Origin: Fundicoccus sp052116145
GTDB lineage: Bacteria > Bacillota > Bacilli > Lactobacillales > Aerococcaceae
Reading direction: 5' to 3'
Assembly: GCF_052116145.1 (NCBI RefSeq)
Contig: NZ_JBQKLQ010000001.1
Coordinates: 62,001-126,000, forward strand
DNA: 64,000 nucleotides
The notes beneath the pieces are model-generated. The model ran no database searches. It was not told the DNA's origin and saw only the letters and a list, made by a program, of their open reading frames with translations. Positions 1 to 9,694 of this stretch are shown in pieces (position 1 is the stretch's first letter; every line of letters starts with the position of its first letter). The translations under genes were made by a program, and so were the position numbers.

Positions 1-30
1 TAAACTCTTGATGCGACTAGATACCAGAAG

Positions 31-39
31 TGTTATACT
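31..39 (+). promoter_or_regulatory. Extended -10 promoter for ligA-camS-gatCAB
   Basis: TG-n-TATACT lies about 55 nt upstream of the ligA start. A TTGATG at 8-13 is a poor and badly spaced -35, so the extended -10 probably carries the promoter. No other strong promoter is seen before gatC. Confidence 0.5.
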
Positions 40-92
40 ATTAAAATGAAATGAGTGTCGCTATTCGACGTGAAAATTGAGGAGTAGTGAAG

Positions 93-2129
93 ATGGAACA
101 AGCAACAACACAAGAAGCCTTACGTAAACGTTTGGATGAATTAAGACAACTGCTTAATGAATATGCCTATCAGTATTACGTATTAGATAAACCGACAGTT
201 GCTGACAGTGAATATGACCGTTTATACCATGAACTTGAAACAATTGAAGGAGATTATCCAGAATGGATTAACCCAGAATCTCCCACTCAAAGAGTTGGAG
301 ACCAGTTGTTAGATGGTTTTGAAAAAGTTCGACATGCTGAAGCAATGTATAGTTTAGGGAATGCTTTTAGTGAAGAAGAAGTCGATGCTTTTATCGACCG
401 AGTATTTAAACAAGCTGAGTCTGATCAGATTCAATTTATGTGTGAATGTAAAATAGATGGATTAGCAGTGGCTTTAACTTATGAAGAGGGACGATTTATT
501 CGCGGAGCGACTCGTGGAGATGGAATAGTCGGTGAAGACATTACGACTAATCTGAGAACTATAAAATCTTTGCCACTCCAGTTACGACAACCAATTACGG
601 CTGAAATTCGTGGCGAAGTGTATATGCCGAAAAAGAGTTTTCTAGCCTTGAATGAGGAAAGAGATGCATTAGGCTTAGTACCATTTGCCAACCCTCGTAA
701 TGCAGCTGCAGGTGGTTTACGACAAATTGACCCCAAAGCTGTTGCTAAACGAAATTTAAATTTATTCTTATATAGCGGTGTTTATACAGAATCATTTAGT
801 CCAGTTTCTCAAGCGAACTTATTCGAAGCATTAGAAGCAGCCGGATTGAGGACGAATAGTTTGCGCCGATTATGTTCCACTAAGGAAGAAGTTCGTGATT
901 TTTTAAGAACAATCAGTGATCAACGTCATGATTTATCTTATGAAATTGATGGAATCGTTATTAAAGTGAATGATGTGAGTACACAACAAGCTTTGGGCTT
1001 TACGGTTAAAGCACCACGCTGGGCAATTGCTTATAAATTCCCAGCTCAAGTTGAAACAACAACAGTTCGAGAAGTGGAATGGACCGTTGGTCGTACAGGC
1101 GTTGTCACTCCAACGGCGATAATGGATCCTATTGCATTAGCTGGAACAACTGTTCAAAGAGCTAGTCTACACAATATAGACTTTATTCAAGCCTTAGACT
1201 TGCGTTTGAATGACCAGATAACGGTGCATAAAGCGGGAGACATTATTCCAGAAGTAACCAGTGTATTAGTCGATAAGCGGACCGAAGATTCGGTGCCATT
1301 GGATATCCCTAGTCATTGCCCGGAATGTAAGGCAGAGTTAATTAGAGCTGAAGGGGAAGTTGCTTTACGATGCGTTAATCCCATTTGTCCAGCACAAAAA
1401 TTAGCTCAGTTAAGTCATTTCGTTTCGAGAAATGCGATGAATATTATGGGCTTAGGTGTAAAAGTAATTGAGCAATTATTAACTAAAGGCTTCATCAAAG
1501 ATCCAGCGGACTTATATTATTTAACTGAAGAAGATTTCTTACAGTTAGCTAATACAAAAGAAAAATCTGCCAAAAAATATTACACTGCCATTCAAGGCTC
1601 TAAAACAAATTCACTTGAACGCTTAATATTTGGCTTAGGTATCCGACATGTTGGAGCAAAAGCAGCACAATTACTTGCTCAAAGCTTTGAAACAATGGCA
1701 AACTTACAACTTGCAAGTAATGAGCAGATTGAAAGAATTGATGGTATAGGTGAGATGATTAGCCAATCAGTTGTTAGTTACTTTGGTCAAACTGAAAGTC
1801 TAGAGTTGATCAAACGTTTAATAGAAGCTGATGTTAATATGACTTATCAAGGCATAACATTAGCAGAACAAGCTGACACGGATAGTTACTGGGCTGGTAA
1901 AACTGTTGTTTTAACAGGAAGCATGGAAACTTATGGTCGTAGTGAAGCGAAAGTGATGCTCGAAACTTTAGGAGCCAAAGTGACTGGCAGTGTCTCTAAA
2001 AAAACAGACATTTTAGTCGCAGGAGAAGCAGCAGGTAGTAAGCTAAATAAGGCGCAAGATTTGGGAATTACCGTAATGAATGAGGAAGAATTTTTGCGTT
2101 CAATAGAAAAGAGTGAGAAAAGCGAATGA
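93..2129 (+). CDS. ligA: NAD+-dependent DNA ligase LigA
   Basis: This enzyme seals nicks during replication and repair, using NAD+ as the adenylate donor. The 678-residue length fits the family. The adenylation motif KIDG carries the catalytic lysine at about residue 120. The OB fold follows, then a zinc finger of four cysteines (409, 412, 427, 432), a helix-hairpin-helix region and a C-terminal BRCT domain from about residue 595. An in-frame GTG exists at 87, but GGAG at 81-84 sits 8 nt before the ATG at 93, so that ATG is preferred. The stop overlaps the camS start (ATGA), which implies translational coupling. It heads the camS-gatCAB operon. Confidence 0.98.
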   Translation: MEQATTQEALRKRLDELRQLLNEYAYQYYVLDKPTVADSEYDRLYHELETIEGDYPEWINPESPTQRVGDQLLDGFEKVRHAEAMYSLGNAFSEEEVDAFIDRVFKQAESDQIQFMCECKIDGLAVALTYEEGRFIRGATRGDGIVGEDITTNLRTIKSLPLQLRQPITAEIRGEVYMPKKSFLALNEERDALGLVPFANPRNAAAGGLRQIDPKAVAKRNLNLFLYSGVYTESFSPVSQANLFEALEAAGLRTNSLRRLCSTKEEVRDFLRTISDQRHDLSYEIDGIVIKVNDVSTQQALGFTVKAPRWAIAYKFPAQVETTTVREVEWTVGRTGVVTPTAIMDPIALAGTTVQRASLHNIDFIQALDLRLNDQITVHKAGDIIPEVTSVLVDKRTEDSVPLDIPSHCPECKAELIRAEGEVALRCVNPICPAQKLAQLSHFVSRNAMNIMGLGVKVIEQLLTKGFIKDPADLYYLTEEDFLQLANTKEKSAKKYYTAIQGSKTNSLERLIFGLGIRHVGAKAAQLLAQSFETMANLQLASNEQIERIDGIGEMISQSVVSYFGQTESLELIKRLIEADVNMTYQGITLAEQADTDSYWAGKTVVLTGSMETYGRSEAKVMLETLGAKVTGSVSKKTDILVAGEAAGSKLNKAQDLGITVMNEEEFLRSIEKSEKSE

Positions 2130-3361
2130 AAAGAAAACTAAGCAAAGTAGTCGGACTAATGTCCTTTGCGTTCTTGCTATCGGGTTGTTTAAATAATTTA
2201 GATGGTAAAGACCAAGAGGTAGAATTAGGGCCGGACGAAGTAGTTGTTCAAACAACAGCAAACCAATTGTCTAACGAATATTATCGTTCTGTTATTTTAG
2301 ACAATCGTTACCAACTTAGTGCTTCAGCAAGTGCAGACAATAGCTTAAGTTCAGCTGGAAATATCTTTGCCTTTGAGGAAGGCCTATTGCGAATCAGTCA
2401 AGATATTTTTCCGACAGATCAATATTATATGCAAGAAGGTCAACTGATTGACGGCGATACGTTAACGAGTTGGGTTTCACGAGAATCTGAAGGTAATCCA
2501 GAAGGTTTAAATCCAGCATTACCAGTTAGTGGGACGCAAGAAGAAGCCATTGAAGAAACTGAATCAGTGGATCCATCAGACGATCCCGAAGCAATGGATG
2601 AAACTGGAGAAGAAACGGCTGAATCAAACCAAGTAATTGTGGACCTTGATTCAACTCCGATTTACTTGTCTCAAATCATGGAAAAGAACATCATGGTCGA
2701 AACCGATGAAGGATATGCTTTAGGTGGTATTGTTATTGGCTTGGCTATGAACAGTGTTTACCAGTATACTGATGCTGAGGGTGTCGTTTACGAACAAGAA
2801 ATTTCATTAGGTGAAATGCGTGAGCGCGGTAAAGCCTATGCAAACATCATTGTCGGACGATTAAGAAATACAGAACAATTGCGTTCAGTGCCGATTGTCG
2901 TTGGTATTTTCCGTCAGGCACCTGACAATGAAAATGCGGGTGGTAACTATGTATTAGATGGTATCTCACGTGAAGGTAACTACGTTACGGATTGGACAGA
3001 ACGCAATGAGTACCGTGTGTCATTACCAATTATTGATAATTCAGATGTAAGTGATCAATATATATTCTTTGATTCATTTAGAAATGATATCATTAGCTTT
3101 TTCCCACACTTAAATGGCATAAGTGGTGAAGCTCTTTATATCGAGAATGGTTTAGCTTCACTTGATATTGAAATTGTGACTCAGTTCTACCAGTTAACTG
3201 AGATTACTGCCTTAACTCAGCATGTGACAGACGTCGCTCAAAGTCGCTTGCCAGAGGGAATTGGCTTAGAAATTAAAATTGTTTCATCGGCCGGTACCGA
3301 AGCATTTGTTGGTCGACAACCAGGTGAGAATCAAATAAAATCTCACATTTTCCGTCAATAA
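2126..3361 (+). CDS. camS: CamS family sex-pheromone-precursor lipoprotein
   Basis: This is a CamS-family (DUF1672-like) lipoprotein of 411 residues. A short basic N terminus and hydrophobic stretch end in the lipobox LSGC, with lipidated Cys21, so the mature protein should be anchored to the outer face of the membrane. An acidic, low-complexity segment lies at about residues 125-170, and the rest is the conserved CamS domain. In Staphylococcus aureus the CamS signal peptide yields the cAM373-type pheromone. Here the residues before the cysteine read SFAFLLSG, which could be released in the same way, although this is inference. It overlaps ligA by 4 nt and precedes gatC by 57 nt with no terminator between them. 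The function of the mature domain is unknown. Confidence 0.9.
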   Translation: MKRKLSKVVGLMSFAFLLSGCLNNLDGKDQEVELGPDEVVVQTTANQLSNEYYRSVILDNRYQLSASASADNSLSSAGNIFAFEEGLLRISQDIFPTDQYYMQEGQLIDGDTLTSWVSRESEGNPEGLNPALPVSGTQEEAIEETESVDPSDDPEAMDETGEETAESNQVIVDLDSTPIYLSQIMEKNIMVETDEGYALGGIVIGLAMNSVYQYTDAEGVVYEQEISLGEMRERGKAYANIIVGRLRNTEQLRSVPIVVGIFRQAPDNENAGGNYVLDGISREGNYVTDWTERNEYRVSLPIIDNSDVSDQYIFFDSFRNDIISFFPHLNGISGEALYIENGLASLDIEIVTQFYQLTEITALTQHVTDVAQSRLPEGIGLEIKIVSSAGTEAFVGRQPGENQIKSHIFRQ

Positions 3362-3418
3362 AATATGATATAAACGACATAAAAGTAAAAAGAGTGTGTC
3401 AAGAAAAGGAAGGTATAA

Positions 3419-3718
3419 ATGAAGATTACTCGTTTAGACGTTGAGCACGTTGCAAAACTTGCAAAATTACAATTTAATAGTGAAGAATTTGATGAATTCT
3501 CAAAAGATTTCCAAGACATCGTCAACATGGTAGAAACTTTAAGTGAAGTGGATACAGCCAATGTGAAACCTACTCACCATGGAAATGATATTGTCAACGC
3601 ATTCCGTGAAGATGTGGCGATTGATAGTCAACATCAAGCGGCATTATTGGCAAACGCGCCAAGTTCAGAAGGTGGCTTTATTCAAGTGCCAGTCATTATA
3701 GAAAGTGAGGAAGCATAG
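3419..3718 (+). CDS. gatC: Asp-tRNA(Asn)/Glu-tRNA(Gln) amidotransferase subunit C
   Basis: GatC is the small stabilising subunit of the GatCAB amidotransferase, which makes Gln-tRNA(Gln) (and often Asn-tRNA(Asn)) from misacylated precursors. The 99-residue size and the opening MKITRLDVEHVAKLAKL are typical. A strong AAGGAAGG lies just upstream of the ATG. The gene ends 1 nt before the preferred gatA start, consistent with tight coupling for stoichiometric complex assembly. Confidence 0.97.
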   Translation: MKITRLDVEHVAKLAKLQFNSEEFDEFSKDFQDIVNMVETLSEVDTANVKPTHHGNDIVNAFREDVAIDSQHQAALLANAPSSEGGFIQVPVIIESEEA

Positions 3719-3719
3719 G

Positions 3720-5183
3720 ATGTCTAAATTCCCAACAACGATTACAGAATTAAAAGCTGGTTTAAAAGCTGGTGAGTTTACTGCTGTTGAGTTACTAGAG
3801 CATACTTACCAACAGATTGAATCATTAGAAAGTAAAGTGGAAGCATTTTTAGAAATCGAATCTCAAAAGGCTGTCGCTTTAGAAGCTGCTAAAGCGGCCG
3901 ATGCAAGAGGATACGGCGATGACGCTCCATTATTGAACGGTATCCCAATTGCAGTTAAAGATAACATTGTGACTCAAAACTTACGTACAACGGCTGCTAG
4001 CAAGATGTTAGAGAATTTCGTACCAACTTATGATGCAACAACGGTAACTAAATTAAAAGATGCTGGTGCGGTCATCGTAGGTAAAGTCAATTTGGATGAA
4101 TTTGCAATGGGCGGAAGTAATGAGAACTCTGCATTTAAAGTGACACGTAACCCTTGGAATTTAAATAAAGTTCCTGGTGGATCATCAGGTGCATCAGGTG
4201 CATCTGTAGCTGCACGTCAAGTTCCAGCATCATTAGGAACAGATACTGGAGGGAGTATCCGTCAACCAGCAGCCTTTAACGGCGTTGTAGGAATGAAACC
4301 AACTTATGGTTCCGTTTCTCGTTATGGTTTAATTGCTTTTGGTTCAAGTTTAGATTCAATTGGACCTATGACTTTAACTGTTGAAGATAATGCCTTAATT
4401 TTAGAAGTGATTTCAGGTCATGATGAAAAAGACTCAACAAGTCTTCCTTCAATCGATCAAAACTACTCTGCTAAAATTGGCAAGTCTTTAAAAGGGATGA
4501 AAATCGCCTTCCCTAAAGAATTCAAGTCAAAAGAAATCAATGCAGAAATCCGTCAAGCAATGGAAGAAGCAGCAGAATTTTACCGTAGTGAAGGCGCTAT
4601 TGTTGAAGAAGTTTCTCTACCTCATTCTAAATATGGTGTAGATGTTTACTATATTATTGCATCAGCAGAAGCAGCTTCCAACTTACAAAGATTTGACGGG
4701 ATCCGTTACGGTCACCGTTCAGAAGCAGCACATACTTTAGAAGACGTTTATGTTAAATCACGTTCTGAAGGTTTCGGAGTTGAAGTGAAGCGTCGTATTA
4801 TGTTAGGAACATATAGTTTAAGTTCAGGTGCTTATGATGCCTTCTTCGATAAAGCAGCTCGCGTTCGTACATTGATCCGTCATGACTTTAATAAAGTTTT
4901 TGCTGAATATGATGTGATTATGGGACCTGTTACAACAAGTACGGCATTTGATATCGGTGGACGTGTGAATAATCCACTTGAAATGTACGTGGCTGATTTA
5001 TTAACGATTCCAGTTAACTTGATAGGCTCACCAGCTATTTCAATTCCAGCTGGCTTTGATTCAGCTAACTTACCGATTGGTTTACAATTAATTGGTAAGC
5101 CACTTGACGAAGCAACACTTTATCAAGTTGCCCATGCATACGAAGTGAAACATAATTTCGTATCGCAAGCACCAGAATTATAG
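3720..5183 (+). CDS. gatA: Asp-tRNA(Asn)/Glu-tRNA(Gln) amidotransferase subunit A
   Basis: GatA is the amidase subunit that hydrolyses glutamine and passes ammonia to GatB. The Ser-cisSer-Lys triad of the amidase-signature family is visible: Lys80 in AVKDN, Ser155 in GGSSGASG and Ser179 in TDTGGSIRQP. The frame is open from a GTG at 3705, but the ATG at 3720 gives the family N terminus MSKFPTTI and has AGTGAGG about 9 nt upstream. The 487-residue length matches the family. The stop is followed directly by the gatB ribosome binding site. Confidence 0.97.
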   Translation: MSKFPTTITELKAGLKAGEFTAVELLEHTYQQIESLESKVEAFLEIESQKAVALEAAKAADARGYGDDAPLLNGIPIAVKDNIVTQNLRTTAASKMLENFVPTYDATTVTKLKDAGAVIVGKVNLDEFAMGGSNENSAFKVTRNPWNLNKVPGGSSGASGASVAARQVPASLGTDTGGSIRQPAAFNGVVGMKPTYGSVSRYGLIAFGSSLDSIGPMTLTVEDNALILEVISGHDEKDSTSLPSIDQNYSAKIGKSLKGMKIAFPKEFKSKEINAEIRQAMEEAAEFYRSEGAIVEEVSLPHSKYGVDVYYIIASAEAASNLQRFDGIRYGHRSEAAHTLEDVYVKSRSEGFGVEVKRRIMLGTYSLSSGAYDAFFDKAARVRTLIRHDFNKVFAEYDVIMGPVTTSTAFDIGGRVNNPLEMYVADLLTIPVNLIGSPAISIPAGFDSANLPIGLQLIGKPLDEATLYQVAHAYEVKHNFVSQAPEL

Positions 5184-5194
5184 GAGGTAGTACA

Positions 5195-6625
5195 TTGAAT
5201 TTTGAAACTGTTATTGGATTAGAAGTTCACGTTGAACTTAAAACTGAATCTAAAATGTTTAGTCCTGCACCTGCTCACTTTGGTGCAGAGCCTAATAGCA
5301 ACACGAATGAAATTGACTGGGGTTACCCAGGAGTATTACCGAAAGTTAACCGCCAAGCGATTGACTTTGGTATCCGTGCATCACTTGCATTAAACTGTGA
5401 AGTTGCCCGTGAAATGAAATTCGATCGTAAAAACTATTTTTATCCTGATAACCCGAAAGCTTACCAAATTTCTCAAATGGATCAACCAGTGGGCTCAAAC
5501 GGTTATATTGATATCGAGGTAGAAGGTAAGACTCGTCGTATTCGTATTGAACGTGTTCACTTGGAAGAAGATGCTGGGAAAAACACTCACGGAACAGATG
5601 GTTTCTCTTATGTTGACTTAAACAGACAAGGAACACCTTTAATTGAAATCGTAACTGAAGCAGACGTTCGTTCGCCTCAAGAAGCTTATGCGTTTTTAGA
5701 AGCATTACGTGAGAAAATCATGTATACAGAAGTCTCTGATGTGAAGATGGAAGAAGGTTCATTACGTTGTGATGGTAACATTTCTTTACGTCCATACGGA
5801 CAAGAAGAATTTGGAACAAAGACTGAAATTAAAAACTTGAACAGCTTTAACTTTGTTCGTAAAGGTCTTGAGTATGAAGAAAAACGTCAAGCAGAAGTAT
5901 TACGATCTGGTGGAGTCGTTACTCAAGAAACTCGTCGTTACGATGAAGTAACTGGGCAAACAGTTTTAATGCGTTCGAAAGAAGGAGCGGCAGATTACCG
6001 TTACTTCCCAGAACCTGATTTACCACGTATCACAATTAGTGAAGAGTGGATTGAATCTGCACGTGCTTCAATTCCAGAAATGCCTGACCTACGTCGAAAA
6101 CGTTACATTGAAGAATATGAGTTGCCAGAATATGATGCGATGGTCTTAACATTAAACAAAGACATGTCAGATTTCTTTAATGAAACGATTGAAGCTGGAG
6201 CAGATCCTAAGCAAGTATCAAACTGGTTAATGGGTGAGGTTTCTGCTCACTTAAACAGTGAACAAACAACATTAGCTGAAACTACCTTAACACCGCAAAA
6301 CTTAGCTCAGATGATTAACTTAATTGCTGACGGCACAATCTCATCTAAAATCGCGAAGAAATTATTCAAAGTTCTAGTAACAGAAGGTGGCGACGCGAAC
6401 GAAATCGTTCAATCACGTGGCATGGCACAATTAAGTGACCCAGCTGTTTTACAGCCAATGATTGACGAGATTATCGCTAAAAACGAACAATCAGTCATCG
6501 ACTTTAAAAACGGTAAAAACCGTGCAGTTGGTTTCTTAGTAGGACAAATCATGAAAGCATCACGAGGAAGTGCAAATCCACAAGTACTTAACCAGTTATT
6601 AATGGAAACATTAAACAAGCTGTAA
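5195..6625 (+). CDS. gatB: Asp-tRNA(Asn)/Glu-tRNA(Gln) amidotransferase subunit B
   Basis: GatB binds the misacylated tRNA and phosphorylates and amidates the Glu or Asp moiety. The 476 residues contain the kinase/transamidase core (METVIGLEVHVEL-type N terminus, here MNFETVIGLEVHVEL) and the C-terminal GatB/YqeY helical domain from about residue 325. The start is a TTG at 5195, 7 nt after a GGAGG at 5183-5187. The family N terminus begins exactly there and no ATG is available, so the TTG is well supported. It is the last gene of the operon and is followed by a hairpin terminator. Confidence 0.97.
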   Translation: MNFETVIGLEVHVELKTESKMFSPAPAHFGAEPNSNTNEIDWGYPGVLPKVNRQAIDFGIRASLALNCEVAREMKFDRKNYFYPDNPKAYQISQMDQPVGSNGYIDIEVEGKTRRIRIERVHLEEDAGKNTHGTDGFSYVDLNRQGTPLIEIVTEADVRSPQEAYAFLEALREKIMYTEVSDVKMEEGSLRCDGNISLRPYGQEEFGTKTEIKNLNSFNFVRKGLEYEEKRQAEVLRSGGVVTQETRRYDEVTGQTVLMRSKEGAADYRYFPEPDLPRITISEEWIESARASIPEMPDLRRKRYIEEYELPEYDAMVLTLNKDMSDFFNETIEAGADPKQVSNWLMGEVSAHLNSEQTTLAETTLTPQNLAQMINLIADGTISSKIAKKLFKVLVTEGGDANEIVQSRGMAQLSDPAVLQPMIDEIIAKNEQSVIDFKNGKNRAVGFLVGQIMKASRGSANPQVLNQLLMETLNKL

Positions 6626-6643
6626 GCTAAAAAAAGCCTTTAT

Positions 6644-6698
6644 AAGTTCGCCTGTTTATCCTTTGTGTATTAATGGAGAGATGGGCGAACTTTTTTTT
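6644..6698 (+). terminator. Terminator of the ligA-gatB operon
   Basis: The arms AAGTTCGCC (6644-6652) and GGCGAACTT (6684-6692) form a perfect 9-bp stem with a loop of about 31 nt. A run of eight T follows. The long loop is unusual, but the stem and T tract are convincing. Confidence 0.8.
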
Positions 6699-6884
6699 AG
6701 AGTATAAGGGACGATAGGTTTACGCGGCTAACTAATTGGAAGGCCGTCTGAAATTAGAGGGGAATCGCTTCAAACATTCGATTTCTTAGCCAATTATGTT
6801 AACACTCATTCCGGTAAAATCAATTTAACGCATAAAGCCAATAAACTCTAAGGGAGCATAGCTTAAAGTTATTCCAATCGTTTA

Positions 6885-6890
6885 TATAAT
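6885..6890 (+). promoter_or_regulatory. Possible -10 for the DUF1054 gene
   Basis: TATAAT lies about 60 nt before the gene, with CTTAAA at 6862-6867 as a weak -35 at 17-nt spacing. The rest of 6699-6937 shows no further gene or clear element. Confidence 0.35.
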
Positions 6891-6946
6891 ACTAGTCAAC
6901 GCCCCATTATTCAGCTAAGATAGGATTACAGGAAGGTGTGAGGCGC

Positions 6947-7573
6947 TTGAATTATCTCTTTGATCAATATGTATTTGACACATTTAAACTTGACTCAGTG
7001 GATGGTCGCATGGATGCCATACGTTCGCGCATTCAACCTCTATTCCATCATTATGCTCAGCAAGTAACTGACCAATTAGCTGACCATCACTTGCCAAATC
7101 TACCGATTCATGTCGCCAAACACCTTCGCCGAAAGGTTCATCCAGCTAAGAATACTTGGGTAGCAATAGGCGGGGACAAGCGAGGCTATAAAAAGTATCC
7201 ACATTTTCAACTTGGAATTAATCCAGACTATGTTTTTATTGTGCTTGCAATAATTGAAAATCCTATCAATGAAAAAAATATCGCGAGGGCCTTTAGACAA
7301 AACCTTTCCCAGTTTGAGCGATTGCCGAATGACTTGATTATTATCCCTGACCACACGCAATTACCTTATATCCAGCAATCAGAAGCAGATTTTAACAAGC
7401 TCTTTGACCGCTTGGAGAATATCAAGAAAGCGGAGTTTATGCTTGGAAGACTCGCTAAAGTGGGCGAGTCTGTACTTGAAAATCAAGCAAGTACCAGCCA
7501 ATGGATTCAAGAAACGATTTCAGATGTTTTACCTTTTTTTGAATTAGCCATTAATTCACCACGGGCCAAATAA
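6947..7573 (+). CDS. DUF1054 / UPF0637 family protein (YktB-like)
   Basis: This 208-residue protein resembles the UPF0637 family, which has no established biochemical role. Family-like segments include HVAKHLRRKVHPAKNTWVA near residue 60 and RGYKKYPHFQLGI near residue 85. There is no signal peptide or membrane segment, so it is probably cytosolic. An in-frame GTG exists at 6938, but GGAAGG at 6931-6936 is too close to it. The TTG at 6947 has a 10-nt spacing and is preferred, although the choice is uncertain. It stands alone between two terminators and faces uvrC. Confidence 0.8.
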   Translation: MNYLFDQYVFDTFKLDSVDGRMDAIRSRIQPLFHHYAQQVTDQLADHHLPNLPIHVAKHLRRKVHPAKNTWVAIGGDKRGYKKYPHFQLGINPDYVFIVLAIIENPINEKNIARAFRQNLSQFERLPNDLIIIPDHTQLPYIQQSEADFNKLFDRLENIKKAEFMLGRLAKVGESVLENQASTSQWIQETISDVLPFFELAINSPRAK

Positions 7574-7630
7574 GGCCAAATAGCTTACAATGAAATCTCA
7601 AGACTAAGTTTTAATCCTAATAGAAAAATA

Positions 7631-7700
7631 AAAACACGATCACACTGTCATCTCGAAGCAAGCGGGGCTTGTCGGCGATATAAGGATCGTGTTTTTTATT
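7631..7700. terminator. Bidirectional terminator between DUF1054 gene and uvrC
   Basis: AAAACACGATC (7631-7641) pairs with GATCGTGTTTT (7685-7695), an 11-bp stem. It has T-rich flanks on both strands, so it can serve both convergent genes. Confidence 0.8.
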
Positions 7701-7712
7701 TGCATATGTGAC

Positions 7713-9629
7713 CTAGTCACTGGTTAGTTTATTTACATGATTAGCAAGGATACCTTCAGCTTTGCTTGGCGTTTCTCTATCATTATCCCCTTCATTTAAT
7801 ACAGATAGAATCCGTTCGGCAGTAGGGCCAGGAATGCCTAATTTACGAAATTCTTCTAAATCAGCTGTTTTGATTCGAGCAATTGATTTAAAATGTTTCA
7901 ATAATTTGTTACGCGTTTTCGGACCGACGCCTTCAATCTCATCTAATTTAGAGCCAAATTGAGTTTTACTTCGTACTTGGCGGTGGTAGCTAATCGCATA
8001 GCGGTGAACTTCATCTTGAACTCTTTGAATAAAATGAAAGGCTTGGCTACGATGGTCTATTTCAAGTACTGCTTCTGAGTAACCATCCATTAAGGCTGCC
8101 GTCTTATGCTTATCGTCTTTTACCATACCGGCTACTGGAATCGCAATCCCTAACTCATTCTCCAAAACATCGCGAGCGGCTCTTATTTGTATTTTGCCCC
8201 CATCCATTAGAATTAAATCGGGCAGCGTTTTTTGCTCACGTAACAAACGTGTGTAGCGGCGACGAATGACTTCTTGCGTGTGCGCAAACTCATTGGCACC
8301 TTCCACACTTTTAATTTTGAATTTACGATAACTTTTACGATCAGGTTTCCCATCTCGATAAACGACCATCCCTGAAACAGAGTGGGTTCCGGAAATGTTT
8401 GAGTGGTCAAAGGATTCGATATAGTCTGCTTGAGGAATTTGGAGAATTTCAGCAAGCTCAGCCACAGCCCCAATTGTTTTTTGTTCACTCATTGCGATCA
8501 GACGGAATTTTTCATCAAGTGACAACTTACTGTTCTTCTCGCATAGTTCTAATATACTTCGTTTTTTACCACGCAAGGGCGTTGAAACGCTGATTTCTAA
8601 GACCTCTTCTAAAAGTTTGGAATCCACATCACTTGGAGTTAATATGGCACGTGGTTTTATGTGTGGTTGTTCTTTGTAAAAGCGGGCAATGAAAGTAGTG
8701 ACTTCTTCTTCGGGTTCACCATGTGAAGGAAAAATGGCGGCCTCACGTTTCAAGATACTTCCTTGTCTTAACATAAACACTTGAACAGAAATCCAACCTT
8801 TATCGAAGGTATAACCAAAGACATCCATATTGTCATAGTCTTGACTCATAACAACTTGCCGTTCAATGGTTGTTTCAATATAGTCTATTTGATCACGATA
8901 ATCAGCAGCCTGTTCGAAATCAAGTTTTTCAGCAGCTGTAGCCATCTTGGCCTTTAAGTCTTGTTTAATTTCCGCCACATCACCATTTAAAAAACGTTTG
9001 ATGTGAGCAATCTGCTCATTATAGGTATCACGGCTGACACTATGATCACAAGAGCCGATACATTGACCTAAATGATAGTAAAAGCAGGCACGCGTCTCAT
9101 TCTTGTTACAACGACGTAGCGGGTAAACCTTATGTAATAATTGTTGAGTATTGGTAGCAGCATAAACGTTGGGAAAAGGGCCGAAATATTGCCCACCGTC
9201 TTTGACCACATGATTCGTAATCACTAGTTGAGGATTTCGTTCATTTGTAATTTTTAAGTAAGGGTACATGGTCCCTTCTTTTAATCGGATATTATAGATT
9301 GGTTTATATTCTTGGATTAAGTTAATTTCAAGAATCAAAGCTTCTTTATTACTATTAGTGACGATGGTTTCAAAATGATGAATTTCTGAGACCAGTTTCG
9401 TTGTCTTAGCATCATGAGCCCCGCGAAAATAGGAACGTACACGGTTCTTTAAATTCTTGGCTTTGCCTACATAGATAATGAGGTCATCGGCGTTTTTCAT
9501 CAAATAACAACCAGGCAAGTCGGGTAGTAGTTTGAGTTTTTTTTCAATATTCGCTTGGATTTCAGCTTTTTCAGCTAGGGCAGCTTGTCTTTGTTGTTGA
9601 AGAATATCTTTTTTAGAAAATTCACTCAT
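7713..9629 (-). CDS. uvrC: Excinuclease ABC subunit C
   Basis: UvrC makes both incisions in nucleotide excision repair within the UvrBC complex. Domains appear in the usual order. The GIY-YIG nuclease opens with LPGCYLMKN and IYVGKAKNLKNRV near residues 40-65. A cysteine-containing central part, the UVR helix pair (about 205-240), the RNase H-like nuclease and a terminal helix-hairpin-helix follow. The frame is open to 9662, but the ATG at 9629 has AAAAGGAGG at ideal distance and is preferred, giving 638 residues. A second, smaller gene lies 65 nt upstream on the same strand. Confidence 0.96.
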   Translation of the reverse strand: MSEFSKKDILQQQRQAALAEKAEIQANIEKKLKLLPDLPGCYLMKNADDLIIYVGKAKNLKNRVRSYFRGAHDAKTTKLVSEIHHFETIVTNSNKEALILEINLIQEYKPIYNIRLKEGTMYPYLKITNERNPQLVITNHVVKDGGQYFGPFPNVYAATNTQQLLHKVYPLRRCNKNETRACFYYHLGQCIGSCDHSVSRDTYNEQIAHIKRFLNGDVAEIKQDLKAKMATAAEKLDFEQAADYRDQIDYIETTIERQVVMSQDYDNMDVFGYTFDKGWISVQVFMLRQGSILKREAAIFPSHGEPEEEVTTFIARFYKEQPHIKPRAILTPSDVDSKLLEEVLEISVSTPLRGKKRSILELCEKNSKLSLDEKFRLIAMSEQKTIGAVAELAEILQIPQADYIESFDHSNISGTHSVSGMVVYRDGKPDRKSYRKFKIKSVEGANEFAHTQEVIRRRYTRLLREQKTLPDLILMDGGKIQIRAARDVLENELGIAIPVAGMVKDDKHKTAALMDGYSEAVLEIDHRSQAFHFIQRVQDEVHRYAISYHRQVRSKTQFGSKLDEIEGVGPKTRNKLLKHFKSIARIKTADLEEFRKLGIPGPTAERILSVLNEGDNDRETPSKAEGILANHVNKLTSD

Positions 9630-9694
9630 CAATGGACCTCCTTTTAATTTGTTTTGAATCATTAAATGACTTGAATTATGGGTGATTAATTGGA

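Noticed and set aside
5346..5705. Long minus-strand frame inside gatB
   Set aside because: It is the shadow of a strongly conserved gene on the other strand, with no ribosome binding site or recognisable motif.
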